A stretch of DNA of 64,000 nt from Streptomyces sp. NRRL B-3428 (GTDB lineage Bacteria; Actinomycetota; Actinomycetes; Streptomycetales; Streptomycetaceae): the NCBI GenBank assembly GCA_000721375.1, contig JOGW01000006.1:62001-126000 (forward strand), written 5' to 3'. This document shows, piece by piece, positions 35,705-44,594 of the stretch. The notes beneath the pieces were generated by a model. It was not told the origin of the DNA. It did no database searches and saw only the letters and a program-made list of their open reading frames with translations. The translations under genes were made by a program, and so were the position numbers. Each line of letters starts with the position of its first letter. The stretch's first letter is position 1.

Positions 35705-35743
35705 GGCGGCACTCCGGGTGGCTTGCTGATGTCCTGCCAATAG

Positions 35744-35770
35744 CTGCGCAGGCAATATCTGCCTACGCAG
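35744..35770. promoter_or_regulatory. MarR-type operator upstream of the nitroreductase gene
   Basis: CTGCGCAGGCA (35744-35754) and TGCCTACGCAG (35760-35770) form an 11-bp inverted repeat with one mismatch, 40 bases upstream of the nitroreductase start. It is a probable site for the adjacent MarR protein. Confidence 0.6.
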
Positions 35771-35842
35771 ATAAATGTACCCAAGGAGGCAAGGGGACCC
35801 TGCGGGACCTACGTCCCGTACCGGAAGGCCCTTGGGGCGGCC

Positions 35843-36361
35843 TCAGGGCGAGTGCAGCGTGTCGAGCCGGTCGAGCGCCTTCGCCAGGACCTTGCGCTCC
35901 TGCGCCGAAAGGGGTTCGAGGAAGTAGCTGTTCAGACGGGGTGCGTGGACTGCGAGCGAGCGGTCGAGGAGGTCCGCGCCGTGCGCGGTCATCGTGGCCC
36001 GTACGGCACGCCGGTCCGCCGGGTCGGGTGCCCGCTCGACCAGGCCGTCGCCCGCCATCCGGTCGATGAGACGGGTGAAACCGCCCGAGCTGAAGGACAT
36101 CTCGTCCGCGAGCACCGTCATCCGCGCGGAGGCGTCCGGGTGCCGCGCGAGCCTCAGGAGCACCTCGAAGTACTCACCGGAAAGGCCGGCCACCCCGTCG
36201 ATGTCGGCCCGCGTCTTGGCGCGGATGAGGTTGACGACGCGCAGCATCCGGCCCCAGAGCACGACGGCCTCGTCGTCCACCAGGTCCGTGTGCGGATGCG
36301 CGCCGCCCTCTTGAGAGGGCGAGTGCGGGTGCGCGGTGTCCTCGCGCTTGTCGGCGGCCAT
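35843..36361 (-). CDS. MarR-family regulator
   Basis: A 172-residue MarR-type winged-helix protein. The DNA-binding part is at residues 60-110 (MTVLADEMSFSSGGFTRLIDRM, quoted in part: SSGGFTRLIDRM) and the wing is DPADRRAVRATM. ATG 36361 gives the usual length; a start at 36394 would add a Cys-rich stretch. It lies upstream of, and in the same direction as, the nitroreductase-pump pair and is likely their repressor. Confidence 0.85.
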   Translation of the reverse strand: MAADKREDTAHPHSPSQEGGAHPHTDLVDDEAVVLWGRMLRVVNLIRAKTRADIDGVAGLSGEYFEVLLRLARHPDASARMTVLADEMSFSSGGFTRLIDRMAGDGLVERAPDPADRRAVRATMTAHGADLLDRSLAVHAPRLNSYFLEPLSAQERKVLAKALDRLDTLHSP

Positions 36362-36456
36362 GGAGTCATGGTCGCAGGCGCAATTCGCGATCAAGGGGTA
36401 CGGGGCGGCCGTCCGCCAACTAGCGTCAGGCGCACATCGACCTGAGGGAGCGCATC

Positions 36457-36921
36457 GTGACCAACCCGCCCGCCAGAAGCGCCGAGGACCGCAAGCGGGA
36501 CACTCTGCACCGCCTCGAACACGATGTGGATCTGTGGGTGGCCAGCGCGGATCCGCAGACGGGGGCGCCGTTCCTGGTGCCGCTCTCCTTCGCCTGGGAC
36601 GGCAAGAGCCTGCTGTTCGCGACCACGGTCACCAGCCCGACCGGCCGTAATCTCGGCGCCTCGGGCCAGGTCCGGATCGGGCTCGGACCGACCCGGGACG
36701 TGGTGATGATCGACGGCCCGGTGGAGGTGTGCACGGCGGACGAGCTCGACGAGGAGACCCATGAGTGGTTCTCGCGGACCAGCGGGTGGGATCCGCGAGG
36801 ACAGGCGAACGCCGAGGTGTACCGCTGGTACCGCGTCACCCCTCGCCGTATCCAGGCCTGGCGGGAGTCGAACGAGCTCGCCGGGCGGACGCTGATGCGC
36901 GACGGCGAGTGGGTGGTCTGA
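36457..36921 (+). CDS. Pyridoxamine 5'-phosphate oxidase-like flavin/F420-binding protein
   Basis: A 154-residue split-barrel protein with VDLWVASADPQTGAPFLVPLSF (strand pair at residues 25-46), LLFATTVTSPTGRNL (cofactor-contact loop), MIDGPVEV and a final YRWYRVTPRRIQAW. Such proteins bind FMN or F420 and reduce or sense small molecules. GTG 36457 behind GAGGGAG is the start, divergent from the MarR gene. Its last two codons and stop are reiterated downstream. Confidence 0.82.
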   Translation: MTNPPARSAEDRKRDTLHRLEHDVDLWVASADPQTGAPFLVPLSFAWDGKSLLFATTVTSPTGRNLGASGQVRIGLGPTRDVVMIDGPVEVCTADELDEETHEWFSRTSGWDPRGQANAEVYRWYRVTPRRIQAWRESNELAGRTLMRDGEWVV

Positions 36922-37006
36922 ACTTCCCGCCGATGACCGTCGAGGTGGTCTGAACTCCCCGCCGCTGACCGTCGAGGGGGCCTGAACCCCCCACCGCCGA
37001 CCGTCA
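36913..37006. repeat. Three tandem 32-bp copies of a gene 3' end
   Basis: Copies at 36913-36944, 36945-36976 and 36977 to about 37006. Each begins with a version of GTGGTCTGAAC and ends GACCGTCGAG. The first includes the stop of the oxidase-like gene and the last runs into the stop codon of the convergent YdeI-like gene. Confidence 0.85.
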
Positions 37007-37582
37007 GTTGATCTTGCGCCCCTCGGCCATCGTCGCGATGAACCGCTCCAGACGGGCCAGCCGCGTCTTCTCCGTACGCGCGGTGATCAGCCGGAAGTAC
37101 AGCGCGTACTGGTCCGCCTTGCCGAGCTGCTCGTAGAACGCCCGCGCCGCCGGATTCGCGTCGAGAGCCGCGACGAGATCCGGCGGTGCGGTGGCGTTCT
37201 TCTGCGAGGCGTACGCACTCTCCCAGCGGCCGTCCGCACGCGCGGCCTCGACCTCGGCGAGACCGCGGGGGCGCATCCGGCCCGCGGCGATCAGGGCCTC
37301 GGCCTTGTCGACGTTGATCTGGGACCAGGGAGAGCGCGGGCGGCGGGGCGTCGTGCGCTGGACGAAGTACGACTCGTCGAAGCCGCGGCGCAGCCCGTCG
37401 ATCCAGCCGAAGCAGAGCACCGTGTCGACCATCTCGTCCCAGGTGAGGGACGGGATGCCGGTGTGCTTCTTGGCGATCTTCACCCAGAGTTGCGTGTGGG
37501 TCCCGTGGTGCTCGTCGAGCCAGGCTTCGAGATCCGCGGGGCTGCTCGGGGTGAGGAGGTCCGCGCCGTCGTATGTCTCCAT
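37004..37582 (-). CDS. YdeI/OmpD-associated family protein
   Basis: A 192-residue protein. It matches the YdeI family from memory: LWVKIAKKHTGIPSLTWDEMVDTVLCFGWIDG in the first half (seen as FGWIDGLRRG at about residues 58-67), then SPWSQINVDKAEALI and a C-terminal ARTEKTRLARLERFI. Function is unproven; members are thought to handle stress or small cationic peptides. ATG 37582. A perfect palindrome lies 23 bases upstream. Confidence 0.82.
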   Translation of the reverse strand: METYDGADLLTPSSPADLEAWLDEHHGTHTQLWVKIAKKHTGIPSLTWDEMVDTVLCFGWIDGLRRGFDESYFVQRTTPRRPRSPWSQINVDKAEALIAAGRMRPRGLAEVEAARADGRWESAYASQKNATAPPDLVAALDANPAARAFYEQLGKADQYALYFRLITARTEKTRLARLERFIATMAEGRKIN

Positions 37583-37604
37583 GCCCTGCAGACTAGAAGG
37601 GATC

Positions 37605-37623
37605 TAGGACAGTTTCTGTCCTA
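37605..37623. promoter_or_regulatory. Palindromic operator before the YdeI-like gene
   Basis: TAGGACAG-TTT-CTGTCCTA, a perfect 8-3-8 inverted repeat just upstream of the start. No regulator gene is adjacent, so the binding protein is unknown. Confidence 0.65.
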
Positions 37624-37680
37624 CAGGAGACATCCAGGGACCCTTTGCGACGCCCTTCAGGACGCCCTTCAGGACACCGT

Positions 37681-38286
37681 TCACGCGGCCAGCTTCTGCG
37701 CGATCTTCGCCAGCCGCTCCCCCTGATAGCGGGCCGCCTCCAGCGTCGCGTCCGTCACGTCACCGCTGCTGCCCACGTGCACCGTGCCGTAGGGGTTGCC
37801 GCCCGCACCGTAGACCGCCGCGTCCGTGAAGCCCGGGGAGACGATCAGGGAACCCCAGTGGTGGGCGGTGTTGTAGAGGGCGAGAAGCGTGGACTCGTTG
37901 CCACCGTGGGCGTTGTGGGCGGAGGAGAAGCCGGTGAACGGCTTGTCGTGGAAGACGCCCTGCTGCCACAGGCCACCGGTCGAGTCGATGAACTGCTTGA
38001 GCTGGCTTGCGATGTTGCCGTAACGCGTCGGCGAGCCGAGGGCGTACGCGTCCGCCCAGCTCAGATCGTCGAGCGTGGCGACCGGGACCTCGTCGGAGAT
38101 GGCGTCGACATGGGCGCGCCAGGCCGGGTTGTAGTCGATCGCGGCATCGGGAGCGAGCTCCGGTACGCGGCGCAGCCGGACCTCGGCGCCCGACTTCTCG
38201 GCGCCTTCCGCGAGCGCCTTGGCGAGCTCGTGCACATTGCCCGTCGCCGAGTAGTAGATGACCGCGATCTTGGGTGCGTCGGACAT
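37681..38286 (-). CDS. wrbA: NAD(P)H:quinone oxidoreductase, WrbA type
   Basis: A 201-residue flavodoxin-fold enzyme. The FMN phosphate loop is YYSATGNVHEL (residues 11-21), followed by GSPTRYGNIASQLKQFID and a late GGNPYGTVHVGSSGD, all WrbA features. It reduces quinones by two electrons to avoid radical cycling. ATG 38286. It is divergent from a TetR gene with repeated palindromes between them, so the TetR protein probably represses it. Confidence 0.9.
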   Translation of the reverse strand: MSDAPKIAVIYYSATGNVHELAKALAEGAEKSGAEVRLRRVPELAPDAAIDYNPAWRAHVDAISDEVPVATLDDLSWADAYALGSPTRYGNIASQLKQFIDSTGGLWQQGVFHDKPFTGFSSAHNAHGGNESTLLALYNTAHHWGSLIVSPGFTDAAVYGAGGNPYGTVHVGSSGDVTDATLEAARYQGERLAKIAQKLAA

Positions 38287-38330
38287 GGCGGATCGACCCC
38301 TTCCAGGGCACAGAGAAGCTGTGCTGCTTG

Positions 38331-38389
38331 AAGCGGATCCTTATCCGCTTCGGCGATGACTTCAGTTAAACGGATGGGAATCCGGTTGG
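38331..38389. promoter_or_regulatory. Tandem operators between wrbA and tetR
   Basis: AAGCGGAT-CCTT-ATCCGCTT is a perfect 8-bp inverted repeat (38331-38350). A second version, AAACGGAT-GGGA-ATCCGGTT, lies at about 38370-38389. They suit a TetR protein controlling both divergent genes. Confidence 0.72.
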
Positions 38390-38444
38390 CAAGGGGTATC
38401 CGGAAACCTTTCCGTTTCTGCCCGGCTCCCGTAATCTGCAAGAC

Positions 38445-39074
38445 ATGAAAGAGCCGCTGAGCCCTCCACTCCTGCCGGTGAGCCCCCCACTCCTGCCGAT
38501 GGCGGGACAGGCACCTCCCGAGCGCGCGGACGCCGCCCGCAACCGGCAGCGGATCATGGACGCGGCCCGCACGATCGTCGACGAGCAGGGCGCCAAGGCG
38601 CTCACGATGAACGGGGTCGCGCACGCCAGCGGTATCGGGGTCGGCACGGTCTACCGGCGCTTCGGCGATGTGTCCGCGCTGCTCATGGCCCTGCTCGACG
38701 AGGGGGAACAGCGCTTCCAGGCCTCGTTCATGAGCGGGCCTCCCCCACTGGGCCCGGGCGCCGAGGCCGGTGAGCGGCTGCGGGCCTTTCTGCACGCGTA
38801 CGCCTCGTACATGCTGGAGGCCGAGGAGCTGATGCTCGCCGCCGAGAACGCATCGGCGGCGGCCCGCTACCAGGGCGGGCCGTACCGGATCGTCCATACG
38901 CATGTGCAGCTGCTGATCCGCGAGGCCCGGCCCGAACTCGACGCTCCCGTCCTGGCCCATCTGCTGCTCGGCGCCTACCAGCCGAGCCTGCTGTGCCTCC
39001 TGCGCAGCGAGCTCGGCGTCACCACGCAGCGCCTTGAAGCCTCACTTGACCAACTGCTCGGCCCCATCGCCTAG
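38445..39074 (+). CDS. TetR-family regulator
   Basis: A 209-residue TetR protein. After a Pro/Leu-rich N-terminal tail with a duplicated SPPLLP unit, the HTH spans residues 27-75 (NRQRIMDAARTIVDEQGAKA; ASGIGVGTVYRRFGD). The remainder is the helical ligand domain. ATG 38445. It probably represses wrbA and itself. Its 3' end overlaps the convergent MFS gene by 33 bases. Confidence 0.87.
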   Translation: MKEPLSPPLLPVSPPLLPMAGQAPPERADAARNRQRIMDAARTIVDEQGAKALTMNGVAHASGIGVGTVYRRFGDVSALLMALLDEGEQRFQASFMSGPPPLGPGAEAGERLRAFLHAYASYMLEAEELMLAAENASAAARYQGGPYRIVHTHVQLLIREARPELDAPVLAHLLLGAYQPSLLCLLRSELGVTTQRLEASLDQLLGPIA

Positions 39075-40283
39075 TCCGGCGGATCCGGCGGCGGTCATCC
39101 GCCGCGCCGCCCAGCGCGAGGCCGGCCCCATCGCGTACGAGGCGAGCATCAGCAGGACGCCGACGAGCAGCCAGCCCAGGGTGCCGAGGTCGAGCAGGAG
39201 CAGGGTCAGGAGCAGCGGTCCCGTGGTGCGGGCGATGGTCACTCCCGTACCGAAGAAGCCCTGGTACTCGCCGGTGCGGCCGGCCGGTGCGAGATCGAAG
39301 CTGAGCTGCCAGGCGCCCGCCGACTGCCACATCTCGGCGATGACGAGGAGTACGGCGCCGGCGATGAGCACCGCGGCCGCGAGCCACGGCGAGACATAGG
39401 CCGACAGGGCGAAGACCGCGCAGGTGGGGACCATCATCGCGCCGGATCGGCGCAGGGCGCGGGCGGCGGTGGCAAGCCCCTTGATGCCGGCGGCCATCCG
39501 TACCTGGAAGAGCATCACGGCGCCGCAGTTGAGGATGAAGAGCGCCGAGACCAGCCACTCGGGGGCGGCGGTGCGCTCGGTGATCCACAGCGGGATCGCG
39601 ATGCTGAGCAGCGGGAGGCGGAGCAGCAGCACGGCGTTGAGCAGGGTGATCACGGCGTACGGGCGGTCGCGCAGGACTTCGAGCCCCTTGCCCTCGACGG
39701 GCGGGCTGCCGGGCACGACCGGCAGTTTCAGGAGGACGGACGCGCAGAGCAGGAAGCTCGCCGCGTCGATCGCGAAGACCGTGAGATAGGCGCTGTTCGT
39801 GCCGAGCGAGAGCGCCACACCGCCGAGTCCGGCGCCGACGGTCAGACCGCCGTTGCTCGTCGACTGAAGGTGGGCGAGTGCGCTGGTGCGGTCCTGCTGG
39901 GAGACGAGACCGGCGAGCAGGGCCTGGCGGGCGGCCGCGAGCCCGGACTGGGCGGTGGCGTAGACGCAGGCGGCGACGAGGAAGAGCGCGAAATCCCGTA
40001 CGACCAGGAAGGACGCGACCGAGACGGCGGTGGCGAGCGCGAGCAGGGCCGCCGTGCCGCGCGGGCCGCGGCGGTCGGCGAAGGATCCGAGCGGGGCGCC
40101 GACCAGGGAGCCGATCGCCCAGGCGACGGTGAGGCCGAGGCCGATACGGGCAGGGGAGAGGCCGACCACGTGGGTGAAGTAGAGGGCGGAGGTCACGTAG
40201 TACGCGCCGTCGCCGACGGAGTTGCTCAACTGGGCCAGGGCGAGGGTGCGTTGCGGGCCTCGGGGCGGGAGCAGATTCGTCAT
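39042..40283 (-). CDS. MFS transporter
   Basis: A 413-residue protein with about 11-12 membrane segments. It opens with RTLALAQLSNSVGDGAYYV, and the conserved loop reads GAPLGSFADRRGPRGTA (about residues 72-88). This pattern is common in actinobacterial exporters of the NreB/enterobactin-like type. ATG 40283 is preferred because an extended reading would run through the operator. The start region contains a 16-bp-arm perfect palindrome. Substrate unknown. Confidence 0.85.
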   Translation of the reverse strand: MTNLLPPRGPQRTLALAQLSNSVGDGAYYVTSALYFTHVVGLSPARIGLGLTVAWAIGSLVGAPLGSFADRRGPRGTAALLALATAVSVASFLVVRDFALFLVAACVYATAQSGLAAARQALLAGLVSQQDRTSALAHLQSTSNGGLTVGAGLGGVALSLGTNSAYLTVFAIDAASFLLCASVLLKLPVVPGSPPVEGKGLEVLRDRPYAVITLLNAVLLLRLPLLSIAIPLWITERTAAPEWLVSALFILNCGAVMLFQVRMAAGIKGLATAARALRRSGAMMVPTCAVFALSAYVSPWLAAAVLIAGAVLLVIAEMWQSAGAWQLSFDLAPAGRTGEYQGFFGTGVTIARTTGPLLLTLLLLDLGTLGWLLVGVLLMLASYAMGPASRWAARRMTAAGSAGLGDGAEQLVK

Positions 40284-40288
40284 GAGAA

Positions 40289-40321
40289 CTACGGTAGGGA
40301 GCCAATGGCTCCCTACCGTAG
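40289..40321. promoter_or_regulatory. Long perfect palindrome at the MFS promoter
   Basis: CTACGGTAGGGAGCCA (40289-40304) and its exact complement at 40306-40321 are separated by one base. It lies six bases upstream of the MFS start codon, so the bound protein would block transcription or translation directly. Confidence 0.75.
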
Positions 40322-40364
40322 GACAATCCCAGGCCATCTCCTTGGGCCAATTACTCCTTCTCCG

Positions 40365-42452
40365 TCACTCCTTCAGGCCGAAGCGGTCATGCAGCCTCCG
40401 CAGCCGCCGAGGAGCCCACCACGCCTTGCCGCCGAGCAGCGTCATGGTCGCCGGGACGAGCAGCATCCGTACGACCGTCGCGTCGATGAGCACCGCGAGC
40501 GTCAGACCGAGGCCGATCTGCAGGATCGGCGAGAAGCTGCCGGTCATGAAGGCACCGAAGACGATCGCGAGCAGCAGCGCGGCGCAGGTGACCACCCGGC
40601 CGGACTGCCGCAGGCCCGTCACCACGGCCGCCCGGTGGTCGCCGGTGCGCAGCCACTCCTCGCGCATCCGGGCCAGGATGAACAGCTCGTAGTCCATGGC
40701 GAGTCCGAAGGCGATCGCGATGATCAGCGGCGGTGCGGTCAGGCTCAGCGCGCCGAGCCCTTCGGCGCCCAGCCAGCCGGCCAGATGCCCGTCCTGGAAG
40801 ACCCAGGTGACGACGCCGAGTGCGGCGCCCAGGCTGAACAGGGTGGTCAGGATCGTACGGAGCGGGATGAGCAGCGAGCCCGTGAACGCGAACAGGAGGG
40901 CGAAGATGCCGACGAGCACGATCAGGATCGCCCAGGGTGCACGCTCGGCGAGCATGTCGCGGAAGTCCACCAAGTGAGCGGCGTTGCCCGTCACATGGAC
41001 CGGTTCATCGCCGCGCAGATCCCGGATCCGCTCGACCAGATCCACGGCCTCCGCACCGTCGACCGTGCCCTTGGGGGTGAGGTCGAGCAGCACCGTCCCG
41101 TTCGCGGTCCGCACCGACTCGGCGTGGGCGATGCCCGCCAGGGCGCGGATCTTACGCTCGCAGTCCGGTTCGGCGTTCGGCATGATCACGACGTTGATCG
41201 GGTCGACACCGGTGCCGACCGGGTAGTGGGCGCGTACGGAGTCGTACAACTCCCGTGCCTCCGTGCCCTGTTTGAGCTGGCGCGCGTCACCGAGGTTCAT
41301 GGTCATCCGGGTGGCGGGCAGTGCGAGGAGTACGAGTCCGGCGATCACCGTGACCGTCACCGCGACGGGGCGGCGGGCCGAGAAGCGGGCCAGGCGGGCG
41401 AAGACATGGCCCGGCTCGCGCTCCGAGCGCTCCGACGACCTCCCGAACAGCCGCCTCCGGGGCGAGGCGGGCGCGATCTTCCCGCCGAACTTGGTGAGCA
41501 GCGCGGGAAGGAGAGTCACCGCGGCCAGCATGTCCACCACGACGACCGCGGCCGCCGCGAGGCCCATGCTGCGCAGGAACGGGTTCGGGAAGACCATCAG
41601 GCCGGTCAGACAGACCGCGACGGTGAGCCCGGAGAACAGCACGGTCCGCCCGGCCTTCGCGACCGTACGCTCCACGGCCTCCACCACGGACCCGGCGGAG
41701 GTGCGCTCCTCCCTGAACCGCACCACCATCAACAGCGCGTAGTCCACGGCGAGTCCGAGCCCCAGCATCGTGGTGACCTGCACCGCGTACACCGACACGT
41801 CGGTCACCAGCGAGAAGCCGTACAGGGCGAGGAAGGCCCCCGCCACCCCGCTGATGGTGACGACCAGCGGCAGAGCGGCCGCGCGCAGCCCGCCGAAGAT
41901 CAGCAGGAGCACGATCAGGACCACGGGCAGCGAGATGATCTCGGCGCTCGCGACATCCTGCTGCGCCTGTCCGCCGAGTTGGACGCCAAGCAGCGGACCG
42001 CCGCTGACGTGCACGGTCGCCCCGTCGATCTCGTGCAGCCGGTCGGCGACGTCCTCGGCGAGTTCCTCCTCGTCGTCGTCCGCCATCCCGTGGTCGAACT
42101 CGACGGGGATCAGCAGCGCCTGCCCGTCCTTCGACGTCATCCCGTACGGATCGGGGACCTCGGCGACGCCCTGCATGGCGCGTACGTCGGCGACGGCCCG
42201 CTCGACCTCGGTCCGCAGCCCCGGCAGATCCCCGGACTCGACGAGCCCCTGGACGGAGGCTCCCTCGGTCGAAAGACGGTCGAGCAACTCCTCGGTGCGC
42301 TGCGATTCGCTGCCCTCGACGACCTCGACGCTCCCTTCGAGGTCCCCGAAGACCCGGGTGCCGATGCCGAAGCCGGCCACGAGCAGCAGCAGCCAGATCA
42401 GGATGACGGTCAGTGGGCGACGGGTGGCCACCCTGGCGAGTGCGGAAAGCAC
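40365..42452 (-). CDS. MMPL-family transporter
   Basis: A 695-residue RND/MMPL-type membrane protein. There is one N-terminal helix (PLTVILIWLLLLVAGFGIG), a large outer domain, a bundle of five helices (LPVVLIVLLLIFGGLRAA and following, with the conserved GLGLAVDYALLMVVRFREE), a second outer domain, and a second bundle (GLAMDYELFILARMREEW). Members export lipids, siderophores or drugs. GTG 42452 with GGGAGGGA upstream is preferred to ATG 42482. The nearby two-component system may regulate it. Confidence 0.88.
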   Translation of the reverse strand: MLSALARVATRRPLTVILIWLLLLVAGFGIGTRVFGDLEGSVEVVEGSESQRTEELLDRLSTEGASVQGLVESGDLPGLRTEVERAVADVRAMQGVAEVPDPYGMTSKDGQALLIPVEFDHGMADDDEEELAEDVADRLHEIDGATVHVSGGPLLGVQLGGQAQQDVASAEIISLPVVLIVLLLIFGGLRAAALPLVVTISGVAGAFLALYGFSLVTDVSVYAVQVTTMLGLGLAVDYALLMVVRFREERTSAGSVVEAVERTVAKAGRTVLFSGLTVAVCLTGLMVFPNPFLRSMGLAAAAVVVVDMLAAVTLLPALLTKFGGKIAPASPRRRLFGRSSERSEREPGHVFARLARFSARRPVAVTVTVIAGLVLLALPATRMTMNLGDARQLKQGTEARELYDSVRAHYPVGTGVDPINVVIMPNAEPDCERKIRALAGIAHAESVRTANGTVLLDLTPKGTVDGAEAVDLVERIRDLRGDEPVHVTGNAAHLVDFRDMLAERAPWAILIVLVGIFALLFAFTGSLLIPLRTILTTLFSLGAALGVVTWVFQDGHLAGWLGAEGLGALSLTAPPLIIAIAFGLAMDYELFILARMREEWLRTGDHRAAVVTGLRQSGRVVTCAALLLAIVFGAFMTGSFSPILQIGLGLTLAVLIDATVVRMLLVPATMTLLGGKAWWAPRRLRRLHDRFGLKE

Positions 42453-42616
42453 GGTCCCTCCCAGTGATGTTCCCCGCGCCATCGGCGGGGTCACGTCACC
42501 CAGGCTGCTGTGGAAGGGAGCCCGGCACATCGCCGGTCGGAGCGGTGTCGGTCTCTCGCCCGTCAGGGGGAGACGTCGGTCGTACGAGGGAGGCGGCCGT
42601 CCTCAGGAGGGGCGGC

Positions 42617-43282
42617 TCAGGCCCCGGGCCGGACCAACCCCGTCTCGTACGCGCAGATCACCGCCTGCACCCGGTCGCGCAGCCCCAGCTTGCTCAGCAC
42701 ATTGCTGACATGCGTCTTCACCGTGTGCTCGCTGACCACGAAGCTCTCCGCGATCTCCGCGTTGGTCAGCCCGCGCGCGAGCAGCCGCAGCGTCTCCTCC
42801 TCGCGGGCGGTGAGGACGGCCAGGCGGGCGGGTGAGGGTTCGGCGGCCGATTCGGTACGCCGCCTTCGTACGACATCGGCGACCAGGCGCCGCGTCACGG
42901 AGGGCGCGAGCAGCGAGTCCCCCGAGGCCACGACCCGTACCGCGTGCACCAGGTCGTCCCTCCTGACGTCCTTGAGCAGAAAGCCGCTCGCGCCCGCGTA
43001 GAGCGCCTCGTAGACGTACTCGTCGAGGTCGAAGGTGGTGAGCATGACGACCTTGCAGGCGGACTCGGCGCACACCAGGCGCGCGGCCTCAAGACCGTCC
43101 ATGCCGGGCATACGGATGTCGAGCAGCAGCACGTCGGGGGTGTGCCGGCGCACGGCGTCCAGGGCCTGCGCACCGTCCCCCGCCTCCGCGACCACCTCGA
43201 TGTCGGGCTGTGCGTCGAGGATCATCGAGAAGCCGCTGCGCACCAACTCCTGGTCGTCGGCGACGACCACGCGCACGCTCAT
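42617..43282 (-). CDS. LuxR-type (NarL) response regulator
   Basis: A 221-residue protein. The receiver domain (1-120) has the phosphorylated Asp in DVLLLDIRMPGMDG (Asp54) and an acidic pocket DDQE near residue 10. The C-terminal LuxR HTH is at 150-210 (LTAREEETLRLLARGLTN and SEHTVKTHVSNVLSKLG). Start ATG 43282 overlaps the kinase stop by four bases. Partner of the kinase below; targets are unknown, with the MMPL gene downstream a natural candidate. Confidence 0.92.
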   Translation of the reverse strand: MSVRVVVADDQELVRSGFSMILDAQPDIEVVAEAGDGAQALDAVRRHTPDVLLLDIRMPGMDGLEAARLVCAESACKVVMLTTFDLDEYVYEALYAGASGFLLKDVRRDDLVHAVRVVASGDSLLAPSVTRRLVADVVRRRRTESAAEPSPARLAVLTAREEETLRLLARGLTNAEIAESFVVSEHTVKTHVSNVLSKLGLRDRVQAVICAYETGLVRPGA

Positions 43283-44463
43283 CCGACGGTCTGTGTCTCG
43301 GTGGGCAGCGTGACGATCACCCAGAAACCGCCGTCGGGCCCCCGTCCGGTGGCGGCCGTCCCGCCGCAGGCCGCGGCCCGCTCCCTGATCCCGATCAGCC
43401 CCTGCCCCGAGCCCTGCACCCGCGCCGCCGTTCCCGTCTGCCGCCCGTCGTCCCTGATGGTCACCCTCAACTCTCCGATCCCCCAGTCGAGTTGAACGGT
43501 AACCCGGTCGGCCGCCGCATGCTTCACCGCATTGGTCAGCGCCTCCTGCACCACCCGGTACGCGGCCACCTCCACATCCGCCGGCAGCTCGGCCGGCTCC
43601 CCGGTCCTCAGCAGTTCGGCCCGCAGACCCACCGTCTCCACCTGCGCCATGAGCTGGGCGATGGCAGCGAGCGAGGGCTGCGGGCTGCGGTCCGGCGGCT
43701 GCCGCTCGCCCTTGTCGTTCTCCTTCAGCACGCCGAGCAGACGCCGCAGTTGGGACATGGCATCGCGCCCGGCGCCGGCGATGGCCTCGAAGGCCGCCTC
43801 GGCACGGGACGGATCACTGCGTACGACCACCGGTCCCGCCTCCGCCTGCACCACCATCAGGCTCACCGCGTGGGCCAGGATGTCGTGCATGTCGCGGGCG
43901 ATCCTGGCGCGTTCGCGGGTGACGGCCCGCGCGGCCTCCAACTCGCTCTCGTAGGCCAGTCTGCGGGCGCGTTCCTCCAGGGCCTTCGTGTAGGCGCGCT
44001 GGATCCGGGCGAGCCGGCCGAGACCGTACGCGCCGAGCAGGCTCATCAGATGGAAGGCGTACTCGAAGGGCTCGGCGTGCTCCTTGAGCGACATCGACAC
44101 CGAGGCACCGGTCAGCCAGACGAGCAGCATCAGGCGGCGCGGGCGCGGTGTGCCGATCGCGGCGACGGTGTAGAGCACGACGAAGCCGCCGAAGACGACG
44201 TCCGGCGGTGGCGTGTGATGCAGGGTCATCGCCGTGGTCGCGGCGCCTACCGCGATGCCGGTGATGTACGGGGCGCGGCGCCGCCACACCAGCGGCAGTG
44301 CGGTCGCCGCGCCGAAGACGAAGCCCAGCCAGGAAAGACCGTCGTCGTTCTCGCGCTCGGGCAGCAGGAACTGCAGCGAGACGGCGACGAGCACGAGCGC
44401 GGCCAGCGCGATGTCCACCACCTGTGGACGACGGGCGGCACGCAGCCAGGAAGGTTCGGGCAT
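43279..44463 (-). CDS. Sensor histidine kinase (NarL-partner, HisKA_3 type)
   Basis: A 394-residue kinase. It has four to five N-terminal membrane helices with very short loops (LAALVLVAVSLQFLL, GFVFGAATALPLVW, GGFVVLYTVAAIG), so it probably senses within the membrane. The dimerisation box is RARIARDMHDILAHAVSLMV (His about residue 205). The ATPase domain has EALTNAVKHA (N box) and GSGQGLIGIRERAAACGG. ATG 44463. Confidence 0.9.
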   Translation of the reverse strand: MPEPSWLRAARRPQVVDIALAALVLVAVSLQFLLPERENDDGLSWLGFVFGAATALPLVWRRRAPYITGIAVGAATTAMTLHHTPPPDVVFGGFVVLYTVAAIGTPRPRRLMLLVWLTGASVSMSLKEHAEPFEYAFHLMSLLGAYGLGRLARIQRAYTKALEERARRLAYESELEAARAVTRERARIARDMHDILAHAVSLMVVQAEAGPVVVRSDPSRAEAAFEAIAGAGRDAMSQLRRLLGVLKENDKGERQPPDRSPQPSLAAIAQLMAQVETVGLRAELLRTGEPAELPADVEVAAYRVVQEALTNAVKHAAADRVTVQLDWGIGELRVTIRDDGRQTGTAARVQGSGQGLIGIRERAAACGGTAATGRGPDGGFWVIVTLPTETQTVG

Positions 44464-44594
44464 ACGGCAACTCCTGGGTCGGGAGGGCCGGTTCGGGTCG
44501 TGTTCAGTATCCGTACGGGGCGGGGGCGGGGAATCGCCGGTGCGAGGGATATCCACCGCCGGGTACCTTCGCAGTCACGCAGGGAAGGAGCCCC

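Noticed and set aside
39870..42467. 865-codon plus-strand frame across the MMPL and MFS genes
   Set aside because: Shadow of the minus-strand genes; composition is Arg/Glu/Gly/His-rich with no recognisable domain.
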